64,000 bases of DNA, from positions 1 through 64,000 of the forward strand of contig DATJAO010000011.1 of assembly GCA_035516175.1 (NCBI GenBank), given 5' to 3'. Each line of letters starts with the position of its first letter. The stretch's first letter is position 1. Under the pieces are notes generated by a model, which was not told the DNA's origin, ran no database searches, and worked only from the letters and a program-made list of their open reading frames with translations. Shown here piece by piece: positions 35,256 to 44,195 of the stretch. The position numbers were made by a program, and so were the translations under genes. Source of the DNA: DASPSR01 sp035516175. GTDB lineage: Bacteria; Nitrospirota; UBA9217.

Positions 35256-36527
35256 ATGCGTCTCATCGCCGACCTTCACGTCCACTCACACTATTCGCGC
35301 GCAACAAGCAAAGACATGTCGCCCGAAGGCATATGGAAATGGGCGCAGCTCAAAGGTGTCAACGTCATCGGTACCGGAGACTTTACCCATCCCGGGTGGC
35401 TCAAGGAACTGAGCGAAAAGCTGGAACCCGCAGGTCGTGGGTTGTTTAAGCTCAAAAAGGAATACCTGACCGATGACGTTCCCGAGTCGTGCAAAGACGA
35501 TGTCTACTTCCTCCTTTCCGCGGAGATTAGCTGCATCTACAGCAAGGGTGGAAAGACCCGGAAGGTGCATTCCATCATCCTCGCGCCTGACTTTACTAGC
35601 GCCGCGCGATTGAATCTATCCTTGTCGAAAATCGGGAACCTCAATGCTGACGGCAGGCCTATCCTGGGGCTCGGGGCAAAGGAACTTTTGAAGATCACGC
35701 TCGACGCTTCATCCGACAACCTGTACATACCCGCCCACGCATGGACGCCGCACTTCTCGATCTTCGGCGCCGCCTCGGGCTTCGATTCCCTGGAAGAATG
35801 TTATGAAGAGCTAACCCCGCATATCCCCGCAATAGAGACGGGGCTTTCATCAGATCCGCTGATGAACTGGCGCCTTTCAACTCTCGACCGGATCACACTT
35901 GTCTCCAATTCCGATGCCCACTCAGCTCCCAAAATCGGGCGTGAAGCGAATATCCTTGACACCGAAATTTCGTACGACTCCCTTATGAATGCCATTAAGA
36001 CGCGTAAGGGGTTCCTGGGCACCATCGAGTTCTTCCCTGAAGAGGGGAAATATCATTATGACGGTCACCGGAACTGCGGCGTGAGCCTCTCTCCCAAGGA
36101 GACGATACATCACGACTACCTCTGCCCAGTCTGCGGGAAAAAATTGACCGTCGGCGTGATGCATAGGGTTGAAAAGCTCGCGGACCGGGAGCACGGGTTC
36201 AAGCCCGCAGATGCGCCTGCTTTTACATCCATCATCCCCTTACCGGAGATCATAGCAGAGGGTTATAAGTGTGGTGTGAGCACAAAGAAGGTGGATTCTC
36301 TTTATTTTCGTCTGCTCGCAGAGCTCGGCAATGAATTCAGGATCCTCCTGGGTGCTCCGCTCGATGATATCGAACGCGCCGGCACGCCGCTCCTTCGCGA
36401 AGCTATCTCGCGCATGCGCGCAGGCAACGTGCATATCGCGCCCGGGTATGATGGGGAATACGGGAAAATAAGGATATTCGAGGAAATGGAGAGGAAAGGG
36501 ATAAAAGGGCAGCTCAAGCTCTTGTAA
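35256..36527 (+). CDS. Endonuclease Q family protein (PHP domain)
   Basis: The 423-residue protein has the PHP metal motif near the N terminus (DLHVHSHYSRATSK) with further ligands in GTGDFTHPGW, AEISCIYSK and NSDAHSAPKIGREAN, and a four-Cys zinc element (HRNCG near 278 and LCPVCGKKL near 293). Endonuclease Q cleaves DNA 5' of deaminated or abasic bases; it is best known from Thermococcales and some Bacillus, and bacterial homologues are often beside or fused to UvrD-like helicases. The helicase at 37113 follows after a 585-bp spacer. The start MRLIADLHVHSHYS matches the family; there is no ribosome-binding site. Confidence 0.85.
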   Translation: MRLIADLHVHSHYSRATSKDMSPEGIWKWAQLKGVNVIGTGDFTHPGWLKELSEKLEPAGRGLFKLKKEYLTDDVPESCKDDVYFLLSAEISCIYSKGGKTRKVHSIILAPDFTSAARLNLSLSKIGNLNADGRPILGLGAKELLKITLDASSDNLYIPAHAWTPHFSIFGAASGFDSLEECYEELTPHIPAIETGLSSDPLMNWRLSTLDRITLVSNSDAHSAPKIGREANILDTEISYDSLMNAIKTRKGFLGTIEFFPEEGKYHYDGHRNCGVSLSPKETIHHDYLCPVCGKKLTVGVMHRVEKLADREHGFKPADAPAFTSIIPLPEIIAEGYKCGVSTKKVDSLYFRLLAELGNEFRILLGAPLDDIERAGTPLLREAISRMRAGNVHIAPGYDGEYGKIRIFEEMERKGIKGQLKLL

Positions 36528-36576
36528 AAAACTACGATGCAGGACCGGATGAGAGGAACCATCTCATACTCATATC

Positions 36577-37090
36577 ATGAAAAAGAAAACCGTTTCATCC
36601 TTATTCCTCATAAGTACTATCGCCGCAGCCGCGATTACTTTTATTTTGGTGGGTAAGAGAACAGTAGATAACACCGATAGAAGCTATACCTGACATGCCG
36701 AGTATAACGAAAAAAGTGTTGGGATCTTTATCGTTTGCAGAAAGAAAACAGGAAAAATAAGGAGCGACGCGAACAAGCTTGGTGCTGCCCTGAATGCCGC
36801 TGATGCAGATCCACGGTCAACGCGGACCCTGGCAGAAAAAGGACCCGGTCACCCTCCGAAAGCAAAGATGATGAAGGTTGAAAATGACGTGGCATTCGTT
36901 GAAATAATAAATGCAGGATATTTAACTCAAAGGATGGGCGCATCAGGAGCCCAGGATTATCCTTCTTCTGCAATCTATAAACTTGCAGAAAATAGCCAGA
37001 GCAAAAAAATAAACCTTATTTTTTGACGAAGGCGATCATGCTGTGCCGGGGTTTATACCCGGGATACTTTTGCAAATCATAAAATTGAAA
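36577..37090 (+). pseudogene. Relic of a secreted protein, GerMN-like
   Basis: From 36577 the frame begins with a signal-peptide-like MKKKTVSSLFLISTIAAAAI and stops at a TGA (36691). The same frame reopens and reads a GerMN-like pattern (KAKMMKVENDVAFVEI, LTQRMGASGAQDYPSSAIYKL) before a second TGA at 37024, after which DEGDHAV and VYTRDTF appear in other frames. One stop plus frame changes mark it as decayed. The GerMN link is weak; the secreted start is clearer. It fills the spacer between endoQ and the helicase. Confidence 0.4.
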
Positions 37091-37112
37091 TTGAGGACAG
37101 ACGGCTTCGCTG

Positions 37113-38726
37113 ATGGGAATTCCCTCATACCAAATATTTGACGGCCTTAACGAATTTCAGGAAAAGGCCGTGAAAACCATCGACAGACCACTTTTGGTCG
37201 TCGCCGGTCCTGGGACGGGGAAGACACGTACCATCGTCCGCAGGATTGTTTATCTCATTCAGCAAGGTGCCCTTCCGGAGGACATCCTTGCCGTAACGTT
37301 TACGAACCGCGCTGCGAGGGAGATGCGGGAGCGTGCCGCAGCCTTGCTCGGGAACGTAGCCGGGAAGGTATTCATTGGCACGTTTCACGCCCTCGGCCTC
37401 AGGATCATCAGGGATTGCCGTGGAGATGATTTTTCTATATACAGCAGGGATGAGCAGATCGAGCTCCTGAAGTCGTTGATGAAAAATTCGACCAAGAAAG
37501 CTCAGCGAGCTGTTGAGGGGATATCGAGGATAAAGAATTTTCTAGAAGACGCAGATAGTGAAGTACAGGAAGCTTACGAATCCTATCAGGCTGCACTAAA
37601 TCTGCGCAATGCGTTCGATTTGGACGACCTCATCAAGATACCGATCGCGATCCTCCAAAACAGCGAGACCGCTCTAAAATACCAGAACAGATTCAGGTAC
37701 ATCATCGTCGATGAATATCAGGACATCAATCCTGCCCAATACGTTCTGTTAAGGCTCCTTGCGGGAAGCAGCGGAAATGTCTGCGTTGTGGGAGACGCCG
37801 ATCAGGCGATCTATGCTTTTCGCGGGGCAGACCTTGAAAACTTTCTGAACTTTGAGAAAGATTTTCCCGGCGCGGCATGGATAACTCTCACCGAGAACTA
37901 TCGGTCATTGGGCATCATATTAAACGCCGCCGACAGCCTGATCAAGAATAATCAAAAACGCATCGAGAAGGAGCTCATTCCTACGAGGGAAGAAGGACGG
38001 CGGGTCTCCGTCACGTCCGTGCCTGATGAGCGCGCCGAAGGCACAGCCATCATTGAAGAGATAGAAAAACGCCTAGGCGGGACAAGCCATTTTCAGATGA
38101 CACGGAACAGCTTGAGTCGAGACGATCCAGAGAGCTCCTTCCGGTTTTCTGATTTTGCGGTCGTCTTCAGGACCAATGCTCAGGCAAAGGCTCTGGAAGA
38201 GGCTTTCGCGGCATCAGGCATTCCTTACCAAATAGTCGGACGCCGCAAGAGCGCTCAGAGAAAAGAAATTGAGGAGACCGTCACCTATCTCCAGTCGCTG
38301 ATTCACCCTGACATAGACGCCCAGCCGGACCTGACTGATGTAAAGGAAGCAAAGCTTCTGTCCGCGGCGGATTTCTTCGACCCCCGTGCCGATGCCGTTA
38401 CTCTTATGACCCTCCACATGGCAAAAGGGTTGGAGTTCCCGATCGTGTTCATCACGGGATGTGATGATGGCCTGATTCCTTGCACCCTCATGAAGGCTGA
38501 TGTGGACATCGAAGAGGAACGAAGACTTTTCTACGTCGGCATGACGCGGGCAAAGAATGAACTGTTTCTCATCTCCGCGCGGAGCCGGTTCCTGTACGGC
38601 CAGAGGCTTGACCCTTCGCCAACGCCTTTTCTCCGAGAGATCCCAGAAAAGTATATCCAGGTGAGCGTAATGCCCGATAGGGACAAGAAACAGAAGGAAA
38701 AAGACAGCCAGCTGAGGCTTTTTTAA
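37113..38726 (+). CDS. UvrD/Rep-type superfamily 1 helicase (short)
   Basis: The 537-residue ATPase has all SF1 helicase motifs: Q-motif LNEFQEKAV, Walker A VVAGPGTGKTRT, VTFTNRAAREM, IIVDEYQDINP, VVGDADQAIYAFRGAD, LTENYRS, TLHMAKGLEFPIVFITG and VGMTRAKNEL. At about 540 residues it is shorter than UvrD or PcrA (about 700), mainly because the 2B region is reduced. It presumably unwinds 3'-to-5' at sites opened by endonuclease Q. The DNA target and any partner are inferred from the neighbourhood. Confidence 0.85.
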   Translation: MGIPSYQIFDGLNEFQEKAVKTIDRPLLVVAGPGTGKTRTIVRRIVYLIQQGALPEDILAVTFTNRAAREMRERAAALLGNVAGKVFIGTFHALGLRIIRDCRGDDFSIYSRDEQIELLKSLMKNSTKKAQRAVEGISRIKNFLEDADSEVQEAYESYQAALNLRNAFDLDDLIKIPIAILQNSETALKYQNRFRYIIVDEYQDINPAQYVLLRLLAGSSGNVCVVGDADQAIYAFRGADLENFLNFEKDFPGAAWITLTENYRSLGIILNAADSLIKNNQKRIEKELIPTREEGRRVSVTSVPDERAEGTAIIEEIEKRLGGTSHFQMTRNSLSRDDPESSFRFSDFAVVFRTNAQAKALEEAFAASGIPYQIVGRRKSAQRKEIEETVTYLQSLIHPDIDAQPDLTDVKEAKLLSAADFFDPRADAVTLMTLHMAKGLEFPIVFITGCDDGLIPCTLMKADVDIEEERRLFYVGMTRAKNELFLISARSRFLYGQRLDPSPTPFLREIPEKYIQVSVMPDRDKKQKEKDSQLRLF

Positions 38727-38778
38727 TTAGCCTCTTACCATTGCCAGGTCTTGGGAGAGAGGAGGTCGGAGGTCTGCC

Positions 38779-39153
38779 GTGCCGACAAAAGTCAAAATTA
38801 TCAAAAAAGATCTTATCCTGGATGCTGAGCTTTTCGACACGCACTGCGCAAAAGCGATCGCGGGGATCCTTCCTATCGAGGCAAGATCGAACGAGTGGGG
38901 AGATGAGTTCTATTTCGAGATCCCCGTCAATATGCCGGTCGATGAGACTGCGACAACAACGGTAAAGGCAGGAGACATAGGGTTCTGGCCTCCGGGGAAC
39001 GCCCTTGCCATCTTCTTCGGACCCACGCCCATGAGTAGTGGAAGCGATCCGGTGCCCGCGAGTGCAGTGAACCTCGTGGGAAGGATTTTAAGTGACGCGA
39101 CGGTGCTGAAGAAATCAAAGGGAGCGAGGAACATACGCATTGAGAGGGCATAA
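38779..39153 (+). CDS. Cyclophilin-like fold protein (TM1367/DUF369 type)
   Basis: The 124-residue protein has the cyclophilin-like beta barrel of the TM1367 family: LILDAELFDTHCAKAIAGILPIEARSN-type N-terminal strand (shown by LFDTHCAKAI and EARSNEWGDEFYFEIPV), the VKAGDIGFWPPGNALAIFFGPTP core, and the C-terminal NLVGRI. Prolyl isomerase activity has not been shown for this family. The start is a GTG at 38779 with GGAGG about 8 bases upstream. It is 52 bp from the helicase and may be in its operon. Confidence 0.8.
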   Translation: MPTKVKIIKKDLILDAELFDTHCAKAIAGILPIEARSNEWGDEFYFEIPVNMPVDETATTTVKAGDIGFWPPGNALAIFFGPTPMSSGSDPVPASAVNLVGRILSDATVLKKSKGARNIRIERA

Positions 39154-39641
39154 CTTTGTATTTTCTCTCCCGCTTCTTTGGCCGATTGTGTGTGCGTACC
39201 TTTTCACGGGATACAGGTGTTCTGGAAACGCCGGGGGAAAAGCAAAAGTTCGTTTTTACCGACTCCTGAGCAGTTCGGCTATAATGGCTGGCGTCGAGCA
39301 TGCCACCATCTATGCTAATACTTAGCCAAATTCAAGGAGCACGGGCCGCAGGTAAAAGTGCTGCCGGGATGGCCCGAACGATGCATGCGGCCGACCGCAA
39401 TCGGCATGCAAAGCACGGCAGAGCACCGGGTTGCCAAAAAAAACACGGTCATGATTAAACAGAAAGCTGATTCCGGATGTTCAGAGGAAATTTATTTACC
39501 AACCCTTTGAGGAGAAGATCCAATCTTTAAAATTCGTTTCCGCTGGATGCGGGCGAACTAGAGATTCTTGCAAACACACTCAATCCACTTGATGATTCTC
39601 TCCTCTTTACCTCCCCCTTCCATGTGTGTTAATATGCTATT
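39154..39641. other. 488-bp spacer before pcnB
   Basis: An open frame of about 60 codons from about 39326 (reading AKFKEHGPQVKVLPGWPERC and ending at 39510) starts after a stop without a start codon or ribosome-binding site. I recognise no family and treat it as a possible gene fragment. The rest shows nothing. Confidence 0.3.
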
Positions 39642-41081
39642 GTGAGCATACAGCCGATCATCATTTCACGATCTGAACATTCTCTTTCCCGCAAGTGGAT
39701 TAGTCCCAACGCGCTCCGAGTACTCTATCGTTTGAAGGAAAAAGGGTACCATGCATACCTTGTCGGGGGCGGGGTGCGCGACCTGCTGCTCGGCCGGGAA
39801 CCCAAGGATTTCGATATTGCCACCGATGCCAGGCCCCATGAGGTCAAAAAGGTCTTCCGAAACTGTCGACTTATCGGTCGACGGTTTCGTCTCGCCCACA
39901 TCCACTTCCACAACGAGATTATTGAAGTCGCCACGTTCCGTGCTCTGGCGGTCGAAGAACCGGAGATCGAAGGAGGTCCCGAAACCGCGGATCAACCTCC
40001 CCTCTCGGCCATACAACCGCCGGCTGAAAGCGCGGCGTCTGACGCGCAGGCTCCGCAGCCTGCGGAGAGGCCCCGTCCTCCGCGGCTTCTCATGACCGAG
40101 GATGGCATGATCCTGCGGGACAATGTTTTCGGAACGCCGGAAGAGGACGCGCTGCGGCGCGATTTCACGGTGAATGCGCTCTTTTATAATATCACGAATT
40201 TTTCCATCATTGACTACGTGGGGGGAATGCAGGACCTCCGGCTCGGGCTCATCCGGATCATCGGCGATCCCGTTGTCCGTTTCACCGAGGATCCTGTGCG
40301 CATAGTGCGGGCCGTGCGTTTTGCCGCCATGCTCGGGTTCGACATCGAGGAGAATACGTACCACACTATACTTGAACTGAAGGACCGGCTGGCGCTGGCG
40401 TCACCTTCGCGGATGTACGAGGAAGTGCTCAAGCTCTTTCTGCTCGGCGAGGGGGAGAAGACCTACCAGCTTCTTAGGAAGACCGGAATTTTCGGAGTCA
40501 TATTCCCTCGTCTGAATGAGTGGGTGGACACGGAGGCCGATGGTTTCCCTCATACCTGGATCGGCAAGGCCCTCGAATGGGTTGATGCGTGCGTGCAAGC
40601 GGGGAGACAGGTCCCGCCGCATATCCTGTTTTCCCTCATGTTCGGGCAGCTCATGGAGGAAAAATCGGAGGAACTCAGGAAATCCGGCGCATCCGCGCTA
40701 GACGCCATTACACAGACAGTGACCGAGTTCCTCTCGGAGGAGTCGCAGCGGGTGATGATCCCGAAGAAGGTTGGGCTTCCGATGCGCGATATTTACTGGA
40801 ATCAGTACCGTTTTGAGAAAACCACCGGCAAGCATCCGCTCTATTTTCTCAGAAGGCCCGGGTTTGCCGATGCATTCGAGTACCTGCGCTTTACGAGCGA
40901 GGCCACGGGTGAGAAAAAAGAGCTCCGCGCCTGGTGGAAGGAGTTCATTAAGAACCATCCTCTTTCTCCGGGCGAGGAAAAGGAAATTCAGAAGGGCCAT
41001 GAGAAGCGGAGCAGGCCGACTAGGAGAAGAAGGAGACGCGGTGGGAAAGGCAAATCTGAAACAAGAAAACCTAACAAATAA
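39642..41081 (+). CDS. pcnB: Poly(A) polymerase / CCA-adding-type nucleotidyltransferase
   Basis: The 479-residue enzyme has the class II nucleotidyltransferase head (AYLVGGGVRDLLLGREPKDFDIATDARP, metal Asp pair near residue 64), a neck with RRDFTVNALFYN and RIIGDPVVRFTEDPVRIVRAVRFAAMLGF pieces, and a PcnB-type C-terminal half with a basic tail (RRRRRRGGKGK). A Pro/Ala-rich insert of about 45 residues (residues 110-155) separates two parts of the catalytic region. Basic tail and DFTVNAL context favour PcnB over the CCA enzyme, but family separation by eye is not certain. The start is a GTG at 39642 with no ribosome-binding site. Confidence 0.8.
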   Translation: MSIQPIIISRSEHSLSRKWISPNALRVLYRLKEKGYHAYLVGGGVRDLLLGREPKDFDIATDARPHEVKKVFRNCRLIGRRFRLAHIHFHNEIIEVATFRALAVEEPEIEGGPETADQPPLSAIQPPAESAASDAQAPQPAERPRPPRLLMTEDGMILRDNVFGTPEEDALRRDFTVNALFYNITNFSIIDYVGGMQDLRLGLIRIIGDPVVRFTEDPVRIVRAVRFAAMLGFDIEENTYHTILELKDRLALASPSRMYEEVLKLFLLGEGEKTYQLLRKTGIFGVIFPRLNEWVDTEADGFPHTWIGKALEWVDACVQAGRQVPPHILFSLMFGQLMEEKSEELRKSGASALDAITQTVTEFLSEESQRVMIPKKVGLPMRDIYWNQYRFEKTTGKHPLYFLRRPGFADAFEYLRFTSEATGEKKELRAWWKEFIKNHPLSPGEEKEIQKGHEKRSRPTRRRRRRGGKGKSETRKPNK

Positions 41082-41170
41082 AACATAACCTTTTTGATTC
41101 GCAATGAGCGCAAAGTTTTATGTAATTTCCGAATAGAAGATTCCATGTTCAAGCGACGTCGCGGTAAATT

Positions 41171-41179
41171 TGCTTTAAT
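41171..41179 (+). promoter_or_regulatory. Extended -10-like box before rsmE
   Basis: TGCTTTAAT lies 14 bases before the rsmE ATG, placing the start site about 8 bases before the codon. Only a weak CTGAG stands where a ribosome-binding site would be. It is another short-leader arrangement like that of endoQ. Confidence 0.35.
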
Positions 41180-41193
41180 ATTTCCTGAGTCTT

Positions 41194-41928
41194 ATGTCTA
41201 AGCCACCGCGGTTTTTTATATCCCCCGAGCAGGTTTCCGGCCCCGACATCACCGTCACGGATGAGGACGTGCGCCATATCGCAACGGTGTTGCGCATGAA
41301 GACCGGCGATCATCTGCTGCTGTGCGACGGACGGGGGACCGAGTACACCGTGAAGATTTCCAATATCAACACATCTACAATCAAAACGAATATCCTGGGA
41401 CAAATCACGAGGGAGATCAGGTATCCGCTCATCACCCTTGGCCAAGGGCTGCCAAAGTCCGACAAGATGGACTGGATCGTGCAGAAGGCCACAGAGCTCG
41501 GCGCTACGTCCATCGTGGCGCTCATCACCGAGCGGACCATCGTGAAGGTCAAAGACGAAGAAAAACGTCTTATGCGATGGCGGAGGATCTGCCGTGAAGC
41601 GGCCATGCAAAGCAATCGTGCAGATATCCCGAAGGTGGAGGGGATTCAGACCTTTAAAGATTATATCCAGACGCTAGCTCCCCGACCAGGGACCCTCCTC
41701 CTCCTCCCCTGGGAAGAGGGAACGGAGTCAATCAAAGGTGTGCTTCGGGGAAGGCCCGGAGTAAAAAATATCGTCGTCCTCATCGGTCCCGAAGGCGGAT
41801 TCTCTGCGGCCGAGGCTGCATTGGCGCAAGAAAAGGGTTTTCATGCGGTAAGCCTGGGCCCGAACATCCTCCGTGCCGAAACCGCGGCCGTGGCTGTGCT
41901 CGGCATGATCGGATACGAGTACTTGTAA
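41194..41928 (+). CDS. rsmE: 16S rRNA m3U1498 methyltransferase
   Basis: The 244-residue enzyme methylates U1498 of 16S rRNA. It has an N-terminal PUA-like domain (PRFFISPEQVSGPDITVTDEDVRHIATVLRM in overview) and the SPOUT knot with LIGPEGGFSAAEAALAQEKGF and LGPNILRAETAAVAVLG. The GLPKSDKMDWIVQKATELGATSI segment is characteristic of RsmE. The protein is of normal size. It stands between pcnB and a decayed CDF transporter. Confidence 0.92.
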   Translation: MSKPPRFFISPEQVSGPDITVTDEDVRHIATVLRMKTGDHLLLCDGRGTEYTVKISNINTSTIKTNILGQITREIRYPLITLGQGLPKSDKMDWIVQKATELGATSIVALITERTIVKVKDEEKRLMRWRRICREAAMQSNRADIPKVEGIQTFKDYIQTLAPRPGTLLLLPWEEGTESIKGVLRGRPGVKNIVVLIGPEGGFSAAEAALAQEKGFHAVSLGPNILRAETAAVAVLGMIGYEYL

Positions 41929-42047
41929 AGGAAGCCCCGGGTCCCCCCTTCACAAGGGATGGACTGACCGGCTCCCTGATTTTCGATCACGGAGAGATGG
42001 GGTGTCCTCAGACGGCGACCCTTGTGCTAATCGGAGGATCACATCCT

Positions 42048-42275
42048 ATGACAGGTCTTTCTTTTCTTACTAGATTCGCGTGACTTTCCATTGCCGCGGC
42101 GATTCTTACTATCGGGCTCAAGACCGGGGCGTACCTTGTCACGTGCTCGGTGGGGTTGCTGTCGGTCGAGCTGGGATCGCTTATCAATCTTGTTGAAGCG
42201 CTCATGGCGCTGGCAATGCTGACGATTGCCGCCCGGCCGGCGGATGACGACCACGCATACGGCACCCATCCAGGG
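42048..42275 (+). pseudogene. N-terminal fragment of a CDF cation efflux transporter
   Basis: From an ATG at 42048 with GGAGG about 10 bases upstream the frame reads MTGLSFLTRFA, a TGA in place of what should be Trp, then LSIAAAILTIGLKTGAYLVT, SVGLLSVELGSLINLVEALM and ARPADDDHAYGTHP. This is the start of a cation diffusion facilitator (first two membrane helices and the loop with HAYG). Family similarity stops there and the rest of the gene is missing. The nonsense codon and the truncation mark it as dead. The segment 42276-42411 is then free of features. Confidence 0.7.
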
Positions 42276-42411
42276 ATTAGCGGACTCTCAATGAGGAGAG
42301 CTTCGCACCGAGTCAGACACTACGGTCCCGGGGATACAGGCCCTGAAGTAGGCGACCCAGCGGGCCCCGCCAGCGCTATTGCGTTCCAGCCGGTTCCTCC
42401 CGGTATTTTCC

Positions 42412-42449
42412 TTGACACAAAAACAGTAGAGATGTTAATATCAACATCT
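42412..42449 (+). promoter_or_regulatory. Promoter with overlapping dyad before rpiB
   Basis: TTGACA (42412-42417) is followed after 18 bp by TAATAT (42436-42441). The -10 sits inside a perfect inverted repeat: AGATGTT (42430-42436) and AACATCT (42443-42449). That position suits a repressor operator for rpiB and the genes after it. Confidence 0.45.
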
Positions 42450-42466
42450 ACAGAAAGGCGGACTTC

Positions 42467-42919
42467 ATGAAACTGGCGATTGGCTGCGACCACGGCGGCT
42501 GGGAACTCAAGGAAGAAATCGCAAAATTCATAAAAACAGTCAAGAATATAGAGCTCGTTGACTATGGGGCCGCGGGCAAGGACTCCGTGGACTATCCGGA
42601 CTACGGGAAAAAGGTCTCCGAGGCGGTTTCGAACAGAGGCGTGGATCGTGGCATCCTGATATGCGGTACGGGCATCGGCATGTCCATCGTCGCCAACCGG
42701 TATCCGAACGTGCGGGCTGCGCTCTGTCATGACCATTTCACAGCGCAGATGAGCCGGCTGCACAACGATGCCAATGTTCTGGTCATGGGCGGGCGGGTCA
42801 TCGGCAAGGGTGTTGCAGTGGAAATGGTGAAGACCTGGTTAGAGACCGAATTTGAAGGCGGGCGCCACCAGAAGCGGTTGGATAAGATACAGGAAATAGA
42901 AAAATCGATAAAAGGATAA
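42467..42919 (+). CDS. rpiB: Ribose 5-phosphate isomerase B
   Basis: The 150-residue enzyme interconverts ribose-5-phosphate and ribulose-5-phosphate. Active-site residues are in GCDHGGWELKE (Asp/His) and LICGTGIGMSIVANRYPNVRAALCHDHFTAQMSR-type core (shown by LICGTGIGMSIVANR). AAAGGCGG precedes the ATG. It is followed by glyA after 4 bp, so the two are co-transcribed; the order rpiB-glyA-deaminase-nrdR is typical of several deltaproteobacterial groups. Confidence 0.95.
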   Translation: MKLAIGCDHGGWELKEEIAKFIKTVKNIELVDYGAAGKDSVDYPDYGKKVSEAVSNRGVDRGILICGTGIGMSIVANRYPNVRAALCHDHFTAQMSRLHNDANVLVMGGRVIGKGVAVEMVKTWLETEFEGGRHQKRLDKIQEIEKSIKG

Positions 42920-42923
42920 CACC

Positions 42924-44177
42924 ATGTCAGGACTCAAAGAGACGGACCCCGAAGTCTACAACGCGATCAAGGGAGAGGACGAGCGCGAACTCTCCAAGAT
43001 TGTCCTTATCGCATCGGAAAACTACGTGAGTCAGGCGGTGCTCGAGGCCCAGGGCTCGGTCTTCACGAATAAATATGCCGAGGGATACCCTAACCGGCGC
43101 TACTACGGTGGATGCGAGTTTGCCGATCAGGTCGAGTTGCTAGCCATCGAGCGTGCAAAGGCGCTCTTCGGCGCCGAACACGTGAATGTCCAGCCCCACT
43201 CGGGTTCGCAGGCCAACATGGCCGCGTACTTCAGTGTGCTCCAGCCCGGCGATACCATCCTGGGTATGGCCCTCCCGCACGGCGGGCACCTAACCCACGG
43301 AGCGTCGGTCAGCTTTTCGGGCATGCTTTACAAGTCCTTCTCCTACGGCGTGGACAAAAAAACAGAGTTGCTCGATTATGACGAAGTAGAGCGGCTTGCC
43401 ATGGAGCATAAGCCCAAAATGATCGTCTCCGGATACAGCGCCTATTCGAGGACCCTCGATTTCCCGAGGTTCCGGAGGATCGCCGACAAAGTCGGCGCGT
43501 ACCTGATGGCAGACATTGCTCACATCGCCGGGCTCATCGCGGCGGGTGAACATCCGAGTCCGGTGCCCTACGCGGACTTCGTGACGACGACGACGCACAA
43601 GACCTTGCGCGGCCCGCGCGGGGGCATGATCATGTGCATGGAAAAGTTCGCCAAGGCAGTGGACAAGGCCATCTTCCCCGGGATCCAGGGCGGGCCGCTT
43701 GTGCACGTGATCGCGGCCAAGGCCGTCTCGTTCAAAGAAGCGCTCATGCCAGAGTTCAAGGACTACCAGCGTCAGGTCGTGAAGAACGCAAAAGCACTGG
43801 CACGGCGGCTGACCGCGGACGGGTTTCGCATCGTTTCGGGGACCACTGAAAATCACCTGATGCTCGTGGACCTGACTCCCAAGAACATCACCGGCAAGGA
43901 TGCCGAGATCGCCCTTGACGCCGCTGGCATTACGTGCAACAAGAACAGCATCCCGTACGACCAGAAGCCTCCGGTGACGACGAGCGGCATACGGCTCGGC
44001 ACGCCGATCGTGACCACGCGCGGCATGCGCGAGCCAGAGATGAAGGTCATCGGCGACCTCATCTGCGAAGCGCTAGCGAACATCAACGCGCCCGACAAGC
44101 TTGCGGCTCTCAAAGAGCGAACCAAGGCATTCTGCACGAAATTCCCCCTGTTCGCGATGGAAAAGGCCGGGGTGTAA
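42924..44177 (+). CDS. glyA: Serine hydroxymethyltransferase
   Basis: The 417-residue PLP enzyme makes glycine and methylene-tetrahydrofolate from serine. The PLP lysine is in FVTTTTHKTLRGPRGG (about residue 230); the N terminus has LIASENYVSQAVLEAQGSVFTNKYAEGYPNRRYYGG in overview (ENYVS, NKYAEGYP, RRYYGG). Folate-binding and C-terminal segments are present, and the length is standard. It follows rpiB by 4 bp. It feeds one-carbon units to the adjacent nucleotide genes. Confidence 0.97.
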   Translation: MSGLKETDPEVYNAIKGEDERELSKIVLIASENYVSQAVLEAQGSVFTNKYAEGYPNRRYYGGCEFADQVELLAIERAKALFGAEHVNVQPHSGSQANMAAYFSVLQPGDTILGMALPHGGHLTHGASVSFSGMLYKSFSYGVDKKTELLDYDEVERLAMEHKPKMIVSGYSAYSRTLDFPRFRRIADKVGAYLMADIAHIAGLIAAGEHPSPVPYADFVTTTTHKTLRGPRGGMIMCMEKFAKAVDKAIFPGIQGGPLVHVIAAKAVSFKEALMPEFKDYQRQVVKNAKALARRLTADGFRIVSGTTENHLMLVDLTPKNITGKDAEIALDAAGITCNKNSIPYDQKPPVTTSGIRLGTPIVTTRGMREPEMKVIGDLICEALANINAPDKLAALKERTKAFCTKFPLFAMEKAGV

Positions 44178-44195
44178 ATATAATATATTCCCAAA

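Noticed and set aside
36577..37026. Selenoprotein with in-frame TGA codons
   Set aside because: A second TGA is followed by frame changes, no SECIS-like hairpin stands after the first TGA, and no sel gene is in the window; decay is simpler.
42276..42466. Continuation of the CDF gene in the open frame up to 42470
   Set aside because: The residues after HAYGTHPG do not resemble the CDF family in any frame, so the open frame is chance.
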